Assembly (NCBI RefSeq): GCF_008297975.1 | Contig: NZ_VLNY01000021.1 | Coordinates: forward strand, 1-57,755 | Source: Antrihabitans cavernicola | GTDB taxonomy: Bacteria > Actinomycetota > Actinomycetes > Mycobacteriales > Mycobacteriaceae | Length of the DNA: 57,755 nt | Direction of reading: 5' to 3' | Part shown: in pieces, positions 9,449 through 17,925 of the stretch | Numbering within the stretch: the first letter of the stretch is position 1 | Layout: each line of letters starts with the position of its first letter | The notes under the pieces: model-generated | Database searches by the model: none | The model's input: only the letters and a program-made list of their open reading frames with translations | What the model was told of the DNA's origin: nothing | Program-made: the position numbers and the translations under genes

Positions 9449-10651
9449 ATGTCGACATCCGTTGTGCCCCGCCACAGGAAAATCCGCAGCCACGCCGCCA
9501 CCGATCCGTTGTCCGCGTCGATCAGCGTGCGACAACACACAGTCGTTCTACACGGCACCGGTGTCGTCGATGATCGCTCGGTTCGACTCTGGAAACGCAC
9601 CCTCGACACGGCCGCGGACTCAGCACCCCACCCGCATGGAGAAGTGGTCATCGACCTACGGCGGCTCCGATTCGACGGACCCTCCGGACTTGCGGCACTC
9701 GCCGACACTTTTCAGCGCTGTCGCACCGCCGACCACCGCCTCTCGCTCGCCGCCGTCGACCCCGACGTGAGCAACGCACTACGCCACCACTTTTCGTGCA
9801 CCAACCTCCTCACCTACGCGGACACGCAGATCGCGGTCAAGCGAGCCGAACGCCGCATGCATGCTCGGAGCCGGACGGCGAGAGCCGATGACACCCGACG
9901 CGATTACGAACATCTGGAGCCGTTGCTCGAGCAGCTCGCAGCACGTGCCGACGATCCAGGCGCACAGCGACGGTTACGTGAAGAGATCATCCGTTGCGCA
10001 CTGCCCCTGGCCGACAACATCGCGCTCCATTTCAGCAACCGTGGTGAACGCAGCGACGACCTGCTCCAAGTCGCCCGAGTGGGCCTGATCCACGCGATCG
10101 ACCGATTCGACATCGCTCGCAAGTCCAGATTCCTGCCGTATGCGATTCTGACGATGATGGGCGAGGTCCGGCACCACTTCCGAGACCGTACGTGGCCGCT
10201 GCACGTTCCACGCTCGGTACAGGACACCGTGATGCAGATCCGGCCGGTCATCGCCGAACTCTCGCAACGGCTCGGACGAGCACCGACTCCACGAGAGGTC
10301 GCCAACTCGTGTGGCATCGACTACGCGCTCGTCGTTGATGCGCTCGCCGCGACCAACGCCTGCCACACCCTCTCCGTCGTGAACTCCACCCAGGGCGACG
10401 ACTCGACCATGACGCTGGCCGACACCCTCGGCGACGTCGACCCCGGCTACGACGTCATCGACGGATGCCTAACCGTAAAAGCCCTGACCGAACAGCTGCC
10501 GGACCGCGAACGCCAAGTGCTACGGCTACGATTCGTCGACAGTATGACCCAGACCCAGATCGCCACACAGATCGGCATCTCCCAGATGCAGGTCTCGCGC
10601 ATACTCCGCAGAACCATCGATCAATTGCGCGAACTCACCCCCACCGACTGA
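9449..10651 (+). CDS. SigF/SigB-type sigma factor with N-terminal STAS domain
   Basis: A 400-residue protein from ATG 9449, preceded by AGGAAG. Residues about 15-125 are STAS-like (VVLHGTGVVDDRSVRL, VVIDLRRLRFDGPSGLAAL). In place of the phosphorylatable serine of classic antagonists this copy has DGPSG, with the serine still present. Residues about 150-395 are a sigma-70 protein of the SigF/SigB/SigG class: region 2 (LADNIALHFSNRGE, DDLLQVARVGLIHAID, FLPYAILTMMGEVRHHFRD), region 3 (RPVIAELSQRLGRAPTPREVA) and region 4 (LPDRERQVLRLRFVDSMT, QIGISQMQVSRIL). Normally the sigma factor and its STAS regulator are separate proteins linked by an anti-sigma kinase. No anti-sigma gene is visible in the window. 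Possible self-controlled sigma factor. Confidence 0.88.
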   Translation: MSTSVVPRHRKIRSHAATDPLSASISVRQHTVVLHGTGVVDDRSVRLWKRTLDTAADSAPHPHGEVVIDLRRLRFDGPSGLAALADTFQRCRTADHRLSLAAVDPDVSNALRHHFSCTNLLTYADTQIAVKRAERRMHARSRTARADDTRRDYEHLEPLLEQLAARADDPGAQRRLREEIIRCALPLADNIALHFSNRGERSDDLLQVARVGLIHAIDRFDIARKSRFLPYAILTMMGEVRHHFRDRTWPLHVPRSVQDTVMQIRPVIAELSQRLGRAPTPREVANSCGIDYALVVDALAATNACHTLSVVNSTQGDDSTMTLADTLGDVDPGYDVIDGCLTVKALTEQLPDRERQVLRLRFVDSMTQTQIATQIGISQMQVSRILRRTIDQLRELTPTD

Positions 10652-10958
10652 CCGTCGGCGACAACAGCCGCAATCCAAAACCACGGCGATGGTGCTCCGG
10701 CCCCGGGCTGCTACTTCGCGCAGTTAGTCGAGTTTGCGGGGCACCGGGGAGGTCGGTGCGCGGGATTCCACTCTGCGTCGGCCGATCACCAATGTGATGT
10801 CGGCGTGCGCCCTACCGGGAACATTACCGTGGCCGAGTATGTGATCGATTGCAGTTTCGTGTCCTCGCCGCCGGGATCATCGGGACCTTTCGCGTTTTCC
10901 ACACTCAACATTTCGACACCGCGCCGCCACACGACCGGCCTAGTGCCACATCGGAACT
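10652..10958. other. Intergenic, no gene recognised
   Basis: Sequence between the sigma factor gene and the IS256 target duplication. No gene, hairpin or promoter stands out. Confidence 0.4.
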
Positions 10959-10966
10959 CTCGAATC
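10959..10966. repeat. Target site duplication of IS256 element (left)
   Basis: CTCGAATC directly abuts the left terminal repeat and recurs at 17448-17455 directly after the right terminal repeat. Eight base pairs is the usual IS256-family duplication length. Confidence 0.85.
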
Positions 10967-10988
10967 GGGACTGTCTGAATAACGGTTG
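10967..10988 (+). repeat. IS256 left terminal inverted repeat
   Basis: GGGACTGTCTGAATAACGG and following bases match the reverse complement of 17427-17447 with only a few differences. Confidence 0.8.
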
Positions 10989-11037
10989 ATTCGATTCTTG
11001 GTTCGACACGCCAGGCTGAGCTTGGCGGGAAGGATCG

Positions 11038-11559
11038 ATGATGACCGAAACACTGGAACCCATGGCAGCGGCCGAGGTGGATCAGAGGCAGTTGGCCGAG
11101 CAGCTCCTGGCTCAGGCCAAAGAGCTAGGGCGTGGAGGCTGATGGGCCCGAACGGGCTGCTCAATCAACTCACGAAGAACGTCCTCGAGACCGCACGCGG
11201 AAATGACCGAGCACCTCGGCTACGAGAAACACGATGTCCTTGGCCGCGGCAGCGGCAACTCCCGCAACGGCACCCGCTCGAAGACCGTGCTGACCGAGAT
11301 AGGGCCGGTAGACATCGCGGTGCCGAGGGATACCGATTCCTCGTTCGCACCGCAGATCGTCAAGAAGCGGCAACGACGACTCATCGGCATCGACGAAATC
11401 GTATTGTCGTTGACGGCAAAGGGATTGACGACCGGAGAGGTCTCCGCACACTTCCAGGACATCTACGGTGCGACGGTCTCGAAGGACACCATCTCGCGGA
11501 TCACCGACAAGGTCATCGGCGAGATGGTCGAGTGGCAGAACCGGCCCCTCGACCGCGGG
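11038..11559 (+). pseudogene. IS256-family transposase, N-terminal part
   Basis: Begins at ATG 11038/11041 (MTETLEPMAAAEVDQRQLAE), shifts frame near 11105 (GPNGLLNQLTKNVLETA) and again near 11200 (MTEHLGYEKHD, RGSGNSRNGTRSKTV, IGPVDIAVPRDTD, TTGEVSAHFQDIYGATVSKD, MVEWQNRPLDR). These are signature IS256 (Mutator-type) transposase segments. The coding sequence stops making sense immediately after LDR, where the IS30 end begins. Two frameshifts plus the insertion make it inactive. Confidence 0.85.
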
Positions 11560-12343
11560 CGGTTTCTATCGGTCGTTGCGAATCCTGGACGGAAGGATTC
11601 CGATGCCGCGATACGCGCCGAACAAGATGTCTGCAGGTGTCAAGCGCCGCTACTTCGAATTGGTCAGAACGGGAATATCGGGCTCCGCGGCGGCGCAGGC
11701 GGTAGGTGTGTCCTTGAGCTGTGGATCGCTGTGGTTCATCGACGCTGGCAGCGTGCGCTTCCTCGATTCACCGATCAATCCCCGTTATCTGACACAGAAC
11801 GACCGACGCATCGAGATCACCGACGGCCTCGACCGTGGAGACGGGTCAAAGACATCGCCGAGCGGATCGGCAAAAGCTATCAAAGTGTTTACCGTGAGAT
11901 CGCCCGAAACTGGAAGCCGGACGGCACTTATCAGCCCTGGTACGCACACGGCCAGGCATACCAGCGGCGCCGCAGACCGAAGCAGCCGCGGCTCGCCGCA
12001 GATGCTGACCTGCGGAAAATCGTGGCGACGAAGCTGACCGAGAAGTGGTCACCAGCACAGATCAGCCGCTGGCTGCGGCGACGATATCGTCGCCGGTCCT
12101 GGCATCTGTGCACCGAGACGATCTACGAAAGTGTCTACCAGGGCGTGGTCATCGATTTCGATCAGGGCGCGCGGTCTTCAGGGAAGAGTCGAAACGTCCT
12201 GCGCAGCGGCCGGATCTATCGGCACCGGCGCGGACGCGGGCGCTCTCGTGACGGAGCGCTGAAACAACGAACGAACATGAGGTCGATCCATGATCGGCCG
12301 GCCAGCGTCGACACGCGCCGACAGGCGGGCCACTGGGAATCTC

Positions 12344-13797
12344 AATGCTGTTGTCAAGCCGCAAGTGGCGTGTTCGCGAGGGCGGGTTCTTGGTAGAGGG
12401 TGTGGTCGCGCAGCATCGCCCAGATCACGTTGATACGGCGGCGAGCGAGCGCGATGAGCGCCTGCTTATGGGACTTTCCGGCGGCTCGCTTGCGGTCGTA
12501 GAACGCCCTTGAAGCGGGGCTGTTCTTCAGACTTGACAGCGCGGCGAGGTAGCACGTGCGAAGGAGTCGCCGGTTGAAGCGCCGCGGTCGGTGCAGGTTG
12601 CCGCTGATCCGCCCAGAATCGCGTGGGACCGGCGCGAGCCCCGCGACGCACGCCAGCCGATCGACGGTGTCGAACCCGTCGAGGGTGCCGCCGATCTGGG
12701 CGAGGAAGGTTGCGGCGAGCACCGGGCCGAACCCTGGCATGGAGACCAGAATCGCGGCGTCGTGGTGCTGGGAGAATCGTTGGGTCAGTTCGGTGTCGAT
12801 CTCGGCAAGTTCGGCATCGATCCTGGTGATCTCGGCGGCAAGTCTGGCCACGAGCGCAGACCCCACGCGCTGGGTGGCCAGCATCGTGTGTTGGGTGTGT
12901 GCGGCATCAACCGCGGTGTGAGCGACGGCGCTGCTGTTGCGGCACCCGCGTGCTTTCAACCATGCTGTGAGCCGTGCTACGCCCATGCGCCGCAGGCTGT
13001 CGGGAGTGGCGTATCCGGACAGAAGTGTCAGGGCGGCTTTGCTTTTCGAGTAGTCGAACGCCCGTTCTAGCGCCGGAAAGTACTCCAGCAACGTGGCGCG
13101 GAGCCGGTTGATGGCCCGCACCCGTTCGTAGATGACGTCCGAGCGACGGGAGGTGAGAAGCCGTAGGTCGACGCTGATCTGGTCGGCGCCGCGAACGGGC
13201 TGCAGGTCGGTACGCATCCGTGCTTGATCGGCGATGATCCGGGCATCCTTGGCGTCTGTTTTACCGTCGCCACAGTAGGTTGCGGCAGCGTGGTGCACGA
13301 TCCTGCCTGGGATGTAGAGCATCTGCTGACCATGGTTCGCCAACAACGCGATGAGCAGTGCGGCGCCTCCGGCATTGAGGTCGGTTGCCCAGCAAAGATC
13401 GTCACCGGCCGCGATCTCGGTCACTGTGGTGATGAGCTCGAGCAGTACGGCCTCGTCGTTCTCGACTCGTTTCGACAGCAGTACCGTGCCGGATTGGTCG
13501 ATCACGACGCAATGATGTGCTCGTTTGCCTGAATCGATTCCTGCCCATATCGCTGGCATAAGTCCAGTTCCTTCCGCGCGGTCGGATGCTTGTAGGCCCT
13601 GTCGATAACCACGCCGGCACGTCCTTACCCAACGATCAATGTCGCAATTCTCAATCAGCGGTCGAGTTATCGGCGGGCAGCGGGCGGCCATTCCCAGTGA
13701 GCCGTCCAGGCGGCAGGGAGACCTGAGCCATACCCGCTGCCCGAGGGTGAATCGAACACTACGACAGCCTCGGATTCACCCTCAACAACACCGTAAG
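12344..13797 (-). mobile_element. IS110-family element inserted in the IS30 transposase
   Basis: Boundaries are set by where the IS30 transposase reading is lost and regained (GHWE at about 12343, GDLIVG at about 13798). The element holds one minus-strand transposase gene plus about 235 bp of noncoding sequence on its upstream side, typical of IS110 elements, which carry no long terminal inverted repeats and encode a guide RNA in a noncoding end in some subgroups. Confidence 0.75.
12354..13559 (-). CDS. IS110-family transposase (DEDD)
   Basis: A 401-residue protein from ATG 13559, preceded by GGAAGGA; the open frame extends upstream but conserved sequence begins MPAIWAGIDSGKRAHHCVV. The N-terminal DEDD RuvC-like domain shows the first Asp in GIDSGK, TDLNAGGAAL and GDGKTDAKDARIIADQAR. 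The C-terminal Tnp_2 domain shows MPGFGPVLAATFLAQIG, LACVAGLAPVPRDSG and LRRTCY-like RRLLRTCYLA with the catalytic Ser region (SSLKNSPASRAFYDRKR). Full length with no disruption, so it is probably active. It lies in the opposite orientation to the IS30 gene it interrupts. Confidence 0.93.
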   Translation of the reverse strand: MPAIWAGIDSGKRAHHCVVIDQSGTVLLSKRVENDEAVLLELITTVTEIAAGDDLCWATDLNAGGAALLIALLANHGQQMLYIPGRIVHHAAATYCGDGKTDAKDARIIADQARMRTDLQPVRGADQISVDLRLLTSRRSDVIYERVRAINRLRATLLEYFPALERAFDYSKSKAALTLLSGYATPDSLRRMGVARLTAWLKARGCRNSSAVAHTAVDAAHTQHTMLATQRVGSALVARLAAEITRIDAELAEIDTELTQRFSQHHDAAILVSMPGFGPVLAATFLAQIGGTLDGFDTVDRLACVAGLAPVPRDSGRISGNLHRPRRFNRRLLRTCYLAALSSLKNSPASRAFYDRKRAAGKSHKQALIALARRRINVIWAMLRDHTLYQEPALANTPLAA

Positions 13798-14085
13798 GAG
13801 GGTGATCTCATCGTCGGCTCACGAGGTCCGCAGTCCGACGCTGGTGGAACGCAAGATGCGACTCACCCTGCTGATCGGCTTGCCCACCGGACATTCGGCC
13901 CCGCAAATCGGAGACGCTCTGATAGCGACCTTTGCCCAGCTCCCGCCCAAGCTGCCGGACACTGACCTGGGACCAGGGCAACGAGATGTTTCACACGAGC
14001 GGATCGAGGCCGCGACCGGCCTCAAGATCTATTTTGCCGACCCGCACTCACCCTGGCAGCGCGGCACCAACGAAAACACTGTGAG

Positions 14086-14812
14086 TGTTGAGAGCGGCTC
14101 GGTTGGGTTGTTGAGCCAGGCTGGTGCTGGCAGCTCGAGGTGACTCTCGAGAATACTGACCGCCGCGGTGGCGTGTCTTTCGTTTGACCTGTTCCTGGGG
14201 TTGCTGGCACCGACCTGGCCCACTCGTCTTGGCTTGATTAGGAGCTTGTCCGCCGTTTGCTGGCGTGACCCCTCACAGTGCTGCCGCGACCAGTGACCTT
14301 CACCCAGGCCGATGCCTTCCACTTTCACTCTAGATGGAAGGACTACCGCAATGGTCATGCTGGCAGAGCACTACGAGTTCGTCATCGGAGGCGACCCCGA
14401 CCGGGACACGATCGACCTGGCGGTGCTCGACACCAGCGCCGGTCGGGTTCACGCTCATCTGGCCGACAGCGCTGACGGACCGGGTTATGACCGGATGCTC
14501 ACCTGGGCTGCGGAGCACGCCCCCGGCCGACGGATCTGGGCGCTGGAGGGCACCGGCAGCTTCGCCGCTGGGTTGGTCGTGGTCTTCCTCGATGCCGATG
14601 AAACGGTCGTCGAAGTTGGTGCGCTCAAACGTGCCCGCGGCGCCAAGAACGATCGGATCGACGCGATCCGCGCCGGACGCCAGGCACTCGCCCGCGACGA
14701 ACAGGGCGCGCCGCGCGCGGGTGGTCTGCGCGAGGCGCTGCGGATGGTTTTCGCTTGCAGGGAAGGGGTTTTGGTCAGCCGCACCAAGGCCATCAACGAG
14801 CTCAAGAGCCGA
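14086..14812 (+). mobile_element. IS110-like element, left part only
   Basis: Begins where the IS30 transposase is cut (about 14083) with about 265 bp of noncoding sequence, then the start of an IS110-type transposase. It ends where IS256 transposase sequence resumes (about 14813). The 3-prime half of this element and the middle of the IS256 gene are both missing, which points to one deletion spanning both. Confidence 0.6.
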
Positions 14813-14815
14813 TGA
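14351..14815 (+). pseudogene. IS110-family transposase, N-terminal fragment
   Basis: ATG 14351 follows GGAAGG at 14336. About 155 residues cover only the RuvC-like N-terminal domain: EFVIGGDPDRDTIDLAVLD with the first Asp, WALEGTGSFAAGLVVVFL with the Glu, and LKRARGAKNDRIDAIRAG with the Asp pair. It runs into VSRTKAINELKS and then an immediate stop at the junction with IS256 sequence. Relatives are about 400 residues, so more than half is missing. Distinct in sequence from the IS110 copies at 12354 and 53800. Confidence 0.8.
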
Positions 14816-15221
14816 AATGGCTCGCGATCTGCGGCCCGTGTCCACCGCATCATCGGAGTCCGCAGCCAAGGAACGGTTCGTCGAATTCTGCGGGAAATGG
14901 GGCGGGCAGTATCCAGCGATCGTGCGGATGTGGGAGAACGCGTGGACCGAGTTCGTGCCGTTCCTCGACTACGACGTCGAGATCCGGCGGGTCATCTGTT
15001 CGACCAACGCGATCGAGTCCGTCAACGCACGCTACCGACGCGCTGTCCGTGCCCGTGGACACTTCCTGACAGAGCAAGCCGCACTCAAATGCCTCTATCT
15101 CGCCACACGAGCACTGGACCCCACGGGGAAAGGCAAGGCACGATGGGCAATGAGGTGGAAGCCGGCGCTCAACGCGTTCGCGATCACCTTCGAAGGACGC
15201 ATCACCCCGAACGGTAACTAA
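14813..15221 (+). pseudogene. IS256-family transposase, C-terminal part
   Basis: Residues EMARDLRPVSTASSESAAK, FVEFCGKWGGQYPAIVRMW, FLDYDVEIRRVICSTNAIE, SVNARYRRAVRARGHFLT and RWAMRWKPALNAFAITFEG form the C-terminal end of an IS256 transposase, including the conserved glutamate region. It ends at a normal TAA (15219-15221). About 115 internal codons that should join it to the N-terminal part at 11559 are absent. Confidence 0.85.
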
Positions 15222-15304
15222 CCGACGCCGAGGTCGGATCCGCTGAGTAGGCCCGAGGCGCGGTGGCGGGATTGCTCCCGCTCCGTTTCCCCGGACCTCT
15301 CGCC

Positions 15305-15338
15305 GAACCCGCCGTGCGTCTCTCGACGCAACGGGCTC
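15305..15338 (-). ncRNA. Group II intron domain V hairpin
   Basis: Thirty-four nucleotides on the minus strand fold as GAGCCCGTTGCGTC, loop GAGA, GACGCACGGCGGGTTC. The lower stem, CG/AC bulge region and GNRA tetraloop match the catalytic domain V of bacterial group II introns. It lies just downstream of the maturase stop, as expected. Confidence 0.8.
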
Positions 15339-15354
15339 TCCACGGTCTCTGCCG

Positions 15355-16833
15355 TCAGGCTGCTCGCGGGATCGGTAACCATCGGTTGGGAATTCTGTTG
15401 CCGCGCCAGCGGTAACGGGTGACCGTCACCCCCGCCATGTTGAACAACGAGGTTCCGTCCGCCGCCGTAATCGGCAACCAACGCCCGTGGGCGGTGGTGA
15501 AGCGGCGACGCATGGCCCGCCAATTCCAGTGGTGCCGTGCTTGCAGCATCCGGATCAGCCGCCACCACACGAAGTTCTGCAGTGCGGAGAACCGGTCCTT
15601 CGCCACAGCATGTTTGAAATAGGCAGACCAGCCGCGCATGATCTGATTGAGCCGTCGGATCACGAACTCCAGACTCAGCTGCGACTGCCGATGGGTCAGG
15701 GCACGGACTTTCGCCTTCAACGACCGGATAGGCCGGTCACCGATGAAGGTGTAGACGAACCACTTGTCCGAGCCCCGCTTGCGGCGCCACTGGATGTGGA
15801 ACCCCAAGAAATCGATCCCCTCTTCGAGGTGTCGCACGTGGGTCTTCTCCGGCGAGAGCCGAAGACCCATCGGCGCGAGCACCTCACCGACCTGTTCGCG
15901 CACAGCCTCGGTGTCGTTTCTGGTCCCGTGGACCAGAACGACGAAGTCGTCGGCGTAGCGGACCAGCCGCCACGTCGGTGACCCCTTGCGGCGCCGGTAG
16001 GCCCGCTTGCCCTCGCTCGACATCGTCCCGCCCGGTTTCCACGGCGCCATCACGTGCTCGTCGAGCACGCTCAACGCGATGTTGGCCAGCAGCGGCGACA
16101 GGATGCCACCTTGGGGTGTGCCCGTCATGGTGTCCTGCTGGTCGCCGTGCTCGGTGAGCACCCCGGCCTTGAGGAACGCCTTGACCAGCAGCAGCACGCG
16201 TTTGTCTTTGACCCGCAACCGAACCCGGCCCATCAGGGCCGCATGGTCGATCCGGTCGAAACACGCCTCGATATCCGCATCCAGCACCCACCGATAGCCG
16301 TGGGAGCCGAAATGGTGAATCTCGGCGATCGCGTCCTGCGCCCGCCGGTTGGGCCGGAAACCATAGGAGACCGGCGCGAAGTCGGCCTCGACGATCGGCT
16401 CCAGCACCAGCTTGAGCGCGGCCTGCACGACCCGATCCGCCACCGTCGGAATACCGAGGCGACGAACCTTTCCCGACCCACCCGGCTTGGGAATCACGCG
16501 CTCCCGCACCGGCAACGGCCGAAACGAACCATCCTTGAGGCTGGCTCGCAGATCGTCCAGGAACCCTGGAGCCCCGACCTGTTCCTCGACGTCGGCGACC
16601 GTCAAGCCGTCCACGCCGGGAGCCCGAGCCCCACGGTTGCCCGCGACCCGATCGAACGCCACAATCAGCGTCGCCGGATCGCACACCAAATTGAACAGAT
16701 CGTCGAACCGGCGACCAGGATCGGCCACCGCCCAACGGTGAAGCTTGGCCTGCATCTCCGATACCCGCCGCCGCGACCCCACCGGGACCACCGCGGACAG
16801 GGCGTCACCATTCGGTGGCGCATCTTTCGGCAT
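15355..16833 (-). CDS. ltrA: Group II intron reverse transcriptase/maturase
   Basis: A 492-residue protein. Reverse transcriptase blocks run from about residue 60 to 330: GVDGLTVADVE, RRLGIPTVADRVVQAALK, YGFRPNRRAQDAI, DIEACFDRIDH, GTPQGGILSPLLANIAL and the catalytic RYADDFVV. A maturase/thumb (X) domain follows (IRRLNQIMRGWSAYFKH). The C-terminus (WRGNRIPNRWLPIPRAA) is short, and I see no HNH endonuclease motif. The protein would splice and mobilise its host intron. All catalytic motifs are intact. Confidence 0.95.
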   Translation of the reverse strand: MPKDAPPNGDALSAVVPVGSRRRVSEMQAKLHRWAVADPGRRFDDLFNLVCDPATLIVAFDRVAGNRGARAPGVDGLTVADVEEQVGAPGFLDDLRASLKDGSFRPLPVRERVIPKPGGSGKVRRLGIPTVADRVVQAALKLVLEPIVEADFAPVSYGFRPNRRAQDAIAEIHHFGSHGYRWVLDADIEACFDRIDHAALMGRVRLRVKDKRVLLLVKAFLKAGVLTEHGDQQDTMTGTPQGGILSPLLANIALSVLDEHVMAPWKPGGTMSSEGKRAYRRRKGSPTWRLVRYADDFVVLVHGTRNDTEAVREQVGEVLAPMGLRLSPEKTHVRHLEEGIDFLGFHIQWRRKRGSDKWFVYTFIGDRPIRSLKAKVRALTHRQSQLSLEFVIRRLNQIMRGWSAYFKHAVAKDRFSALQNFVWWRLIRMLQARHHWNWRAMRRRFTTAHGRWLPITAADGTSLFNMAGVTVTRYRWRGNRIPNRWLPIPRAA

Positions 16834-17426
16834 TACAGTCTCCGTCCTTTCTCGAAACCGCTGCCGCCCTTCGCCATGTGACCCGGCTTTCCCGGCCTCG
16901 GACTACTACGGCGGCTCCGCCCCACCCGACCCGTTTGACGGTCGATGCGTCTATCCCCAAGCGGCGCAACCGGATCGCGAGCCGCCAGGGAGCCTGACCG
17001 GGTGGTTCCCGTGTTCACTGTGATTCGCTCAACGAAGGAGGAGCCCAACTGTGTCCCTGCGGCCTCGCCACGAGTACGCCGTAGACCTTCCCCGTGGCCT
17101 CCCGACCGGCAACGGTAAACCGGCCCAGGAGTTCCCCACCGACCACGCCGGCGGGTACGCACCGCGTCCTGCCCACATCCACCAGATTCGAGCAGGCGTC
17201 AAGTTCAGAGAGACGTAACAACGCTGGTTCCTCGCGTACTCCTCTTCATCCCGCTAACCGGGCCCGCACCATCTGGCAGTGCTGGCACGTCCCGGCGTTG
17301 TCAGGGCTGCTCCCACCCTCCCCGGCACCACCCGGATCAGGCTGCCCTCAGCTCCACCGACCTACTACGACAGGCCAGCGGCGAAGGTCTCTCACCTCCA
17401 CTCGAATCACAGCGCCTCACGGCACA

Positions 17427-17447
17427 AACCGTTAATCGGACACTCCC
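17427..17447 (-). repeat. IS256 right terminal inverted repeat
   Basis: Ends CCGTTAATCGGACACTCCC and is the imperfect inverted partner of 10967-10988. It is separated from the transposase gene by the group II intron. Confidence 0.8.
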
Positions 17448-17455
17448 CTCGAATC
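17448..17455. repeat. Target site duplication of IS256 element (right)
   Basis: CTCGAATC, identical to 10959-10966. Confidence 0.85.
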
Positions 17456-17615
17456 CAATCGCGTCGGTCGACGATCTCTAGTCCGCGGCCGGCAGGTCAC
17501 CACGACGCACCGGCACCGCACGGTGGGGGCTCCACGCCGATAGTCGAAGTTGCCTCGTGCGGGATCGCAGACCCAGATGGGGCTCTCGGATTTCGTCGAC
17601 ACACTGTGCCGAGGT

Positions 17616-17849
17616 CTATGTGGAACCCCTCGGCGTCTCGGCGCTGACGGCTCGCCAGTCGCGGTGTTGCTGGTATTGCTCGGCGGTGATGCTACCGGCG
17701 ACGTAGTCTGCGAGGTCGGCGACGTCGCTGCGGGTCGGTACGGCATCGTCGTCGCCGAGTGAGTCCGACAGCTCGCGGCGTTGCCGACTCGTCAACGGCG
17801 CCCACAACTCCGGCCAGCGCCTCGCATATTTGCAGGGTTCCCACGTCAT
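17616..17849 (-). CDS. Small hypothetical protein, 77 residues
   Basis: ATG 17849 is preceded by GGAGG. The product is soluble and mostly helical: MTWEPCKYARRWPELWAPL, RQRRELSDSLGDDDAVPTR, DVADLADYVAGSITAEQY. The LADYVAGSITAEQY end recalls the VbhA-like antitoxin consensus (RYVAGEITxEE), but no toxin gene is adjacent, so that is only a resemblance. It lies 76 bp downstream of the GAF gene at 17926 on the same strand and may be cotranscribed. Function unknown. Confidence 0.6.
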   Translation of the reverse strand: MTWEPCKYARRWPELWAPLTSRQRRELSDSLGDDDAVPTRSDVADLADYVAGSITAEQYQQHRDWRAVSAETPRGST

Positions 17850-17925
17850 CGCCTCCGTGCCTCCGCTACCGCACTTGCTCCGGGTTGAACACGACGGAAC
17901 CCGGGCGTCGAAGCCTGCAGGTGGT

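Larger units (their letters stand above)
11603..14083 (+). pseudogene. IS30-family transposase, frameshifted, split by IS110 insertion and truncated
   Basis: ATG 11603 starts MPRYAPNKMSAGVKRRYFE with the N-terminal helix-turn-helix. The frame shifts near 11835, after which KDIAERIGKSYQSVYREI, TEKWSPAQISRWLRRRY and RRQAGHWE follow. Coding stops at about 12343. It resumes at about 13798 with GDLIVGS and, after a further frame change, LVERKMRLTLLIGLPTGHS and GLKIYFADPHSPWQRGTNE, the conserved DDE core of IS30. The break falls exactly between GHWE and GDLIVG, so the IS110 element inserted at that point. The C-terminus is lost. Confidence 0.85.
11560..14085 (+). mobile_element. IS30-family element, interrupted and right-truncated
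   Basis: The left end lies at about 11558-11562 (GTTTCTATCGGTCGTTGCG), inferred from a second copy of the same 75 bp at 30407-30481. The transposase starts 40 bp inside. It is interrupted at 12344-13797 by an IS110-family element, and its 3-prime part breaks off after codons for WQRGTNENT at about 14083, where a different element begins. No right terminal repeat is seen. Confidence 0.7.
15247..17425 (-). mobile_element. Group II intron with reverse transcriptase
   Basis: A minus-strand intron of about 2.18 kb. The 5-prime end is proposed at 17425 (GTGCCGTGAGGCGCTGTG), because removing everything to about 15247 (ending CCTAC) rejoins IS256 sequence to its right terminal repeat. It contains the maturase gene (15355-16833), a structured 5-prime region of about 590 nt without genes, and a textbook domain V at 15305-15338. 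Exact splice junctions are inferred to within a few bases. Confidence 0.75.
10967..17447 (+). mobile_element. IS256-family element carrying nested IS30, IS110 and group II intron insertions
   Basis: The left end begins GGGACTGTCTGAATAACGG and the right end finishes CCGTTAATCGGACACTCCC, imperfect inverted repeats. Both are flanked by CTCGAATC. Between them lie the N-terminal (11038-11559) and C-terminal (14813-15221) parts of an IS256 transposase. They are separated by an IS30 element split by an IS110 element, and by a truncated second IS110-like element. A group II intron sits between the transposase stop and the right terminal repeat. The middle of the IS256 transposase, including catalytic residues, is missing, so the element cannot move itself. 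Confidence 0.82.

Noticed and set aside
15487-16881. Long plus-strand frames opposite the intron reverse transcriptase.
   Set aside because: The minus-strand protein has all reverse transcriptase blocks; the opposite frames have no motifs.
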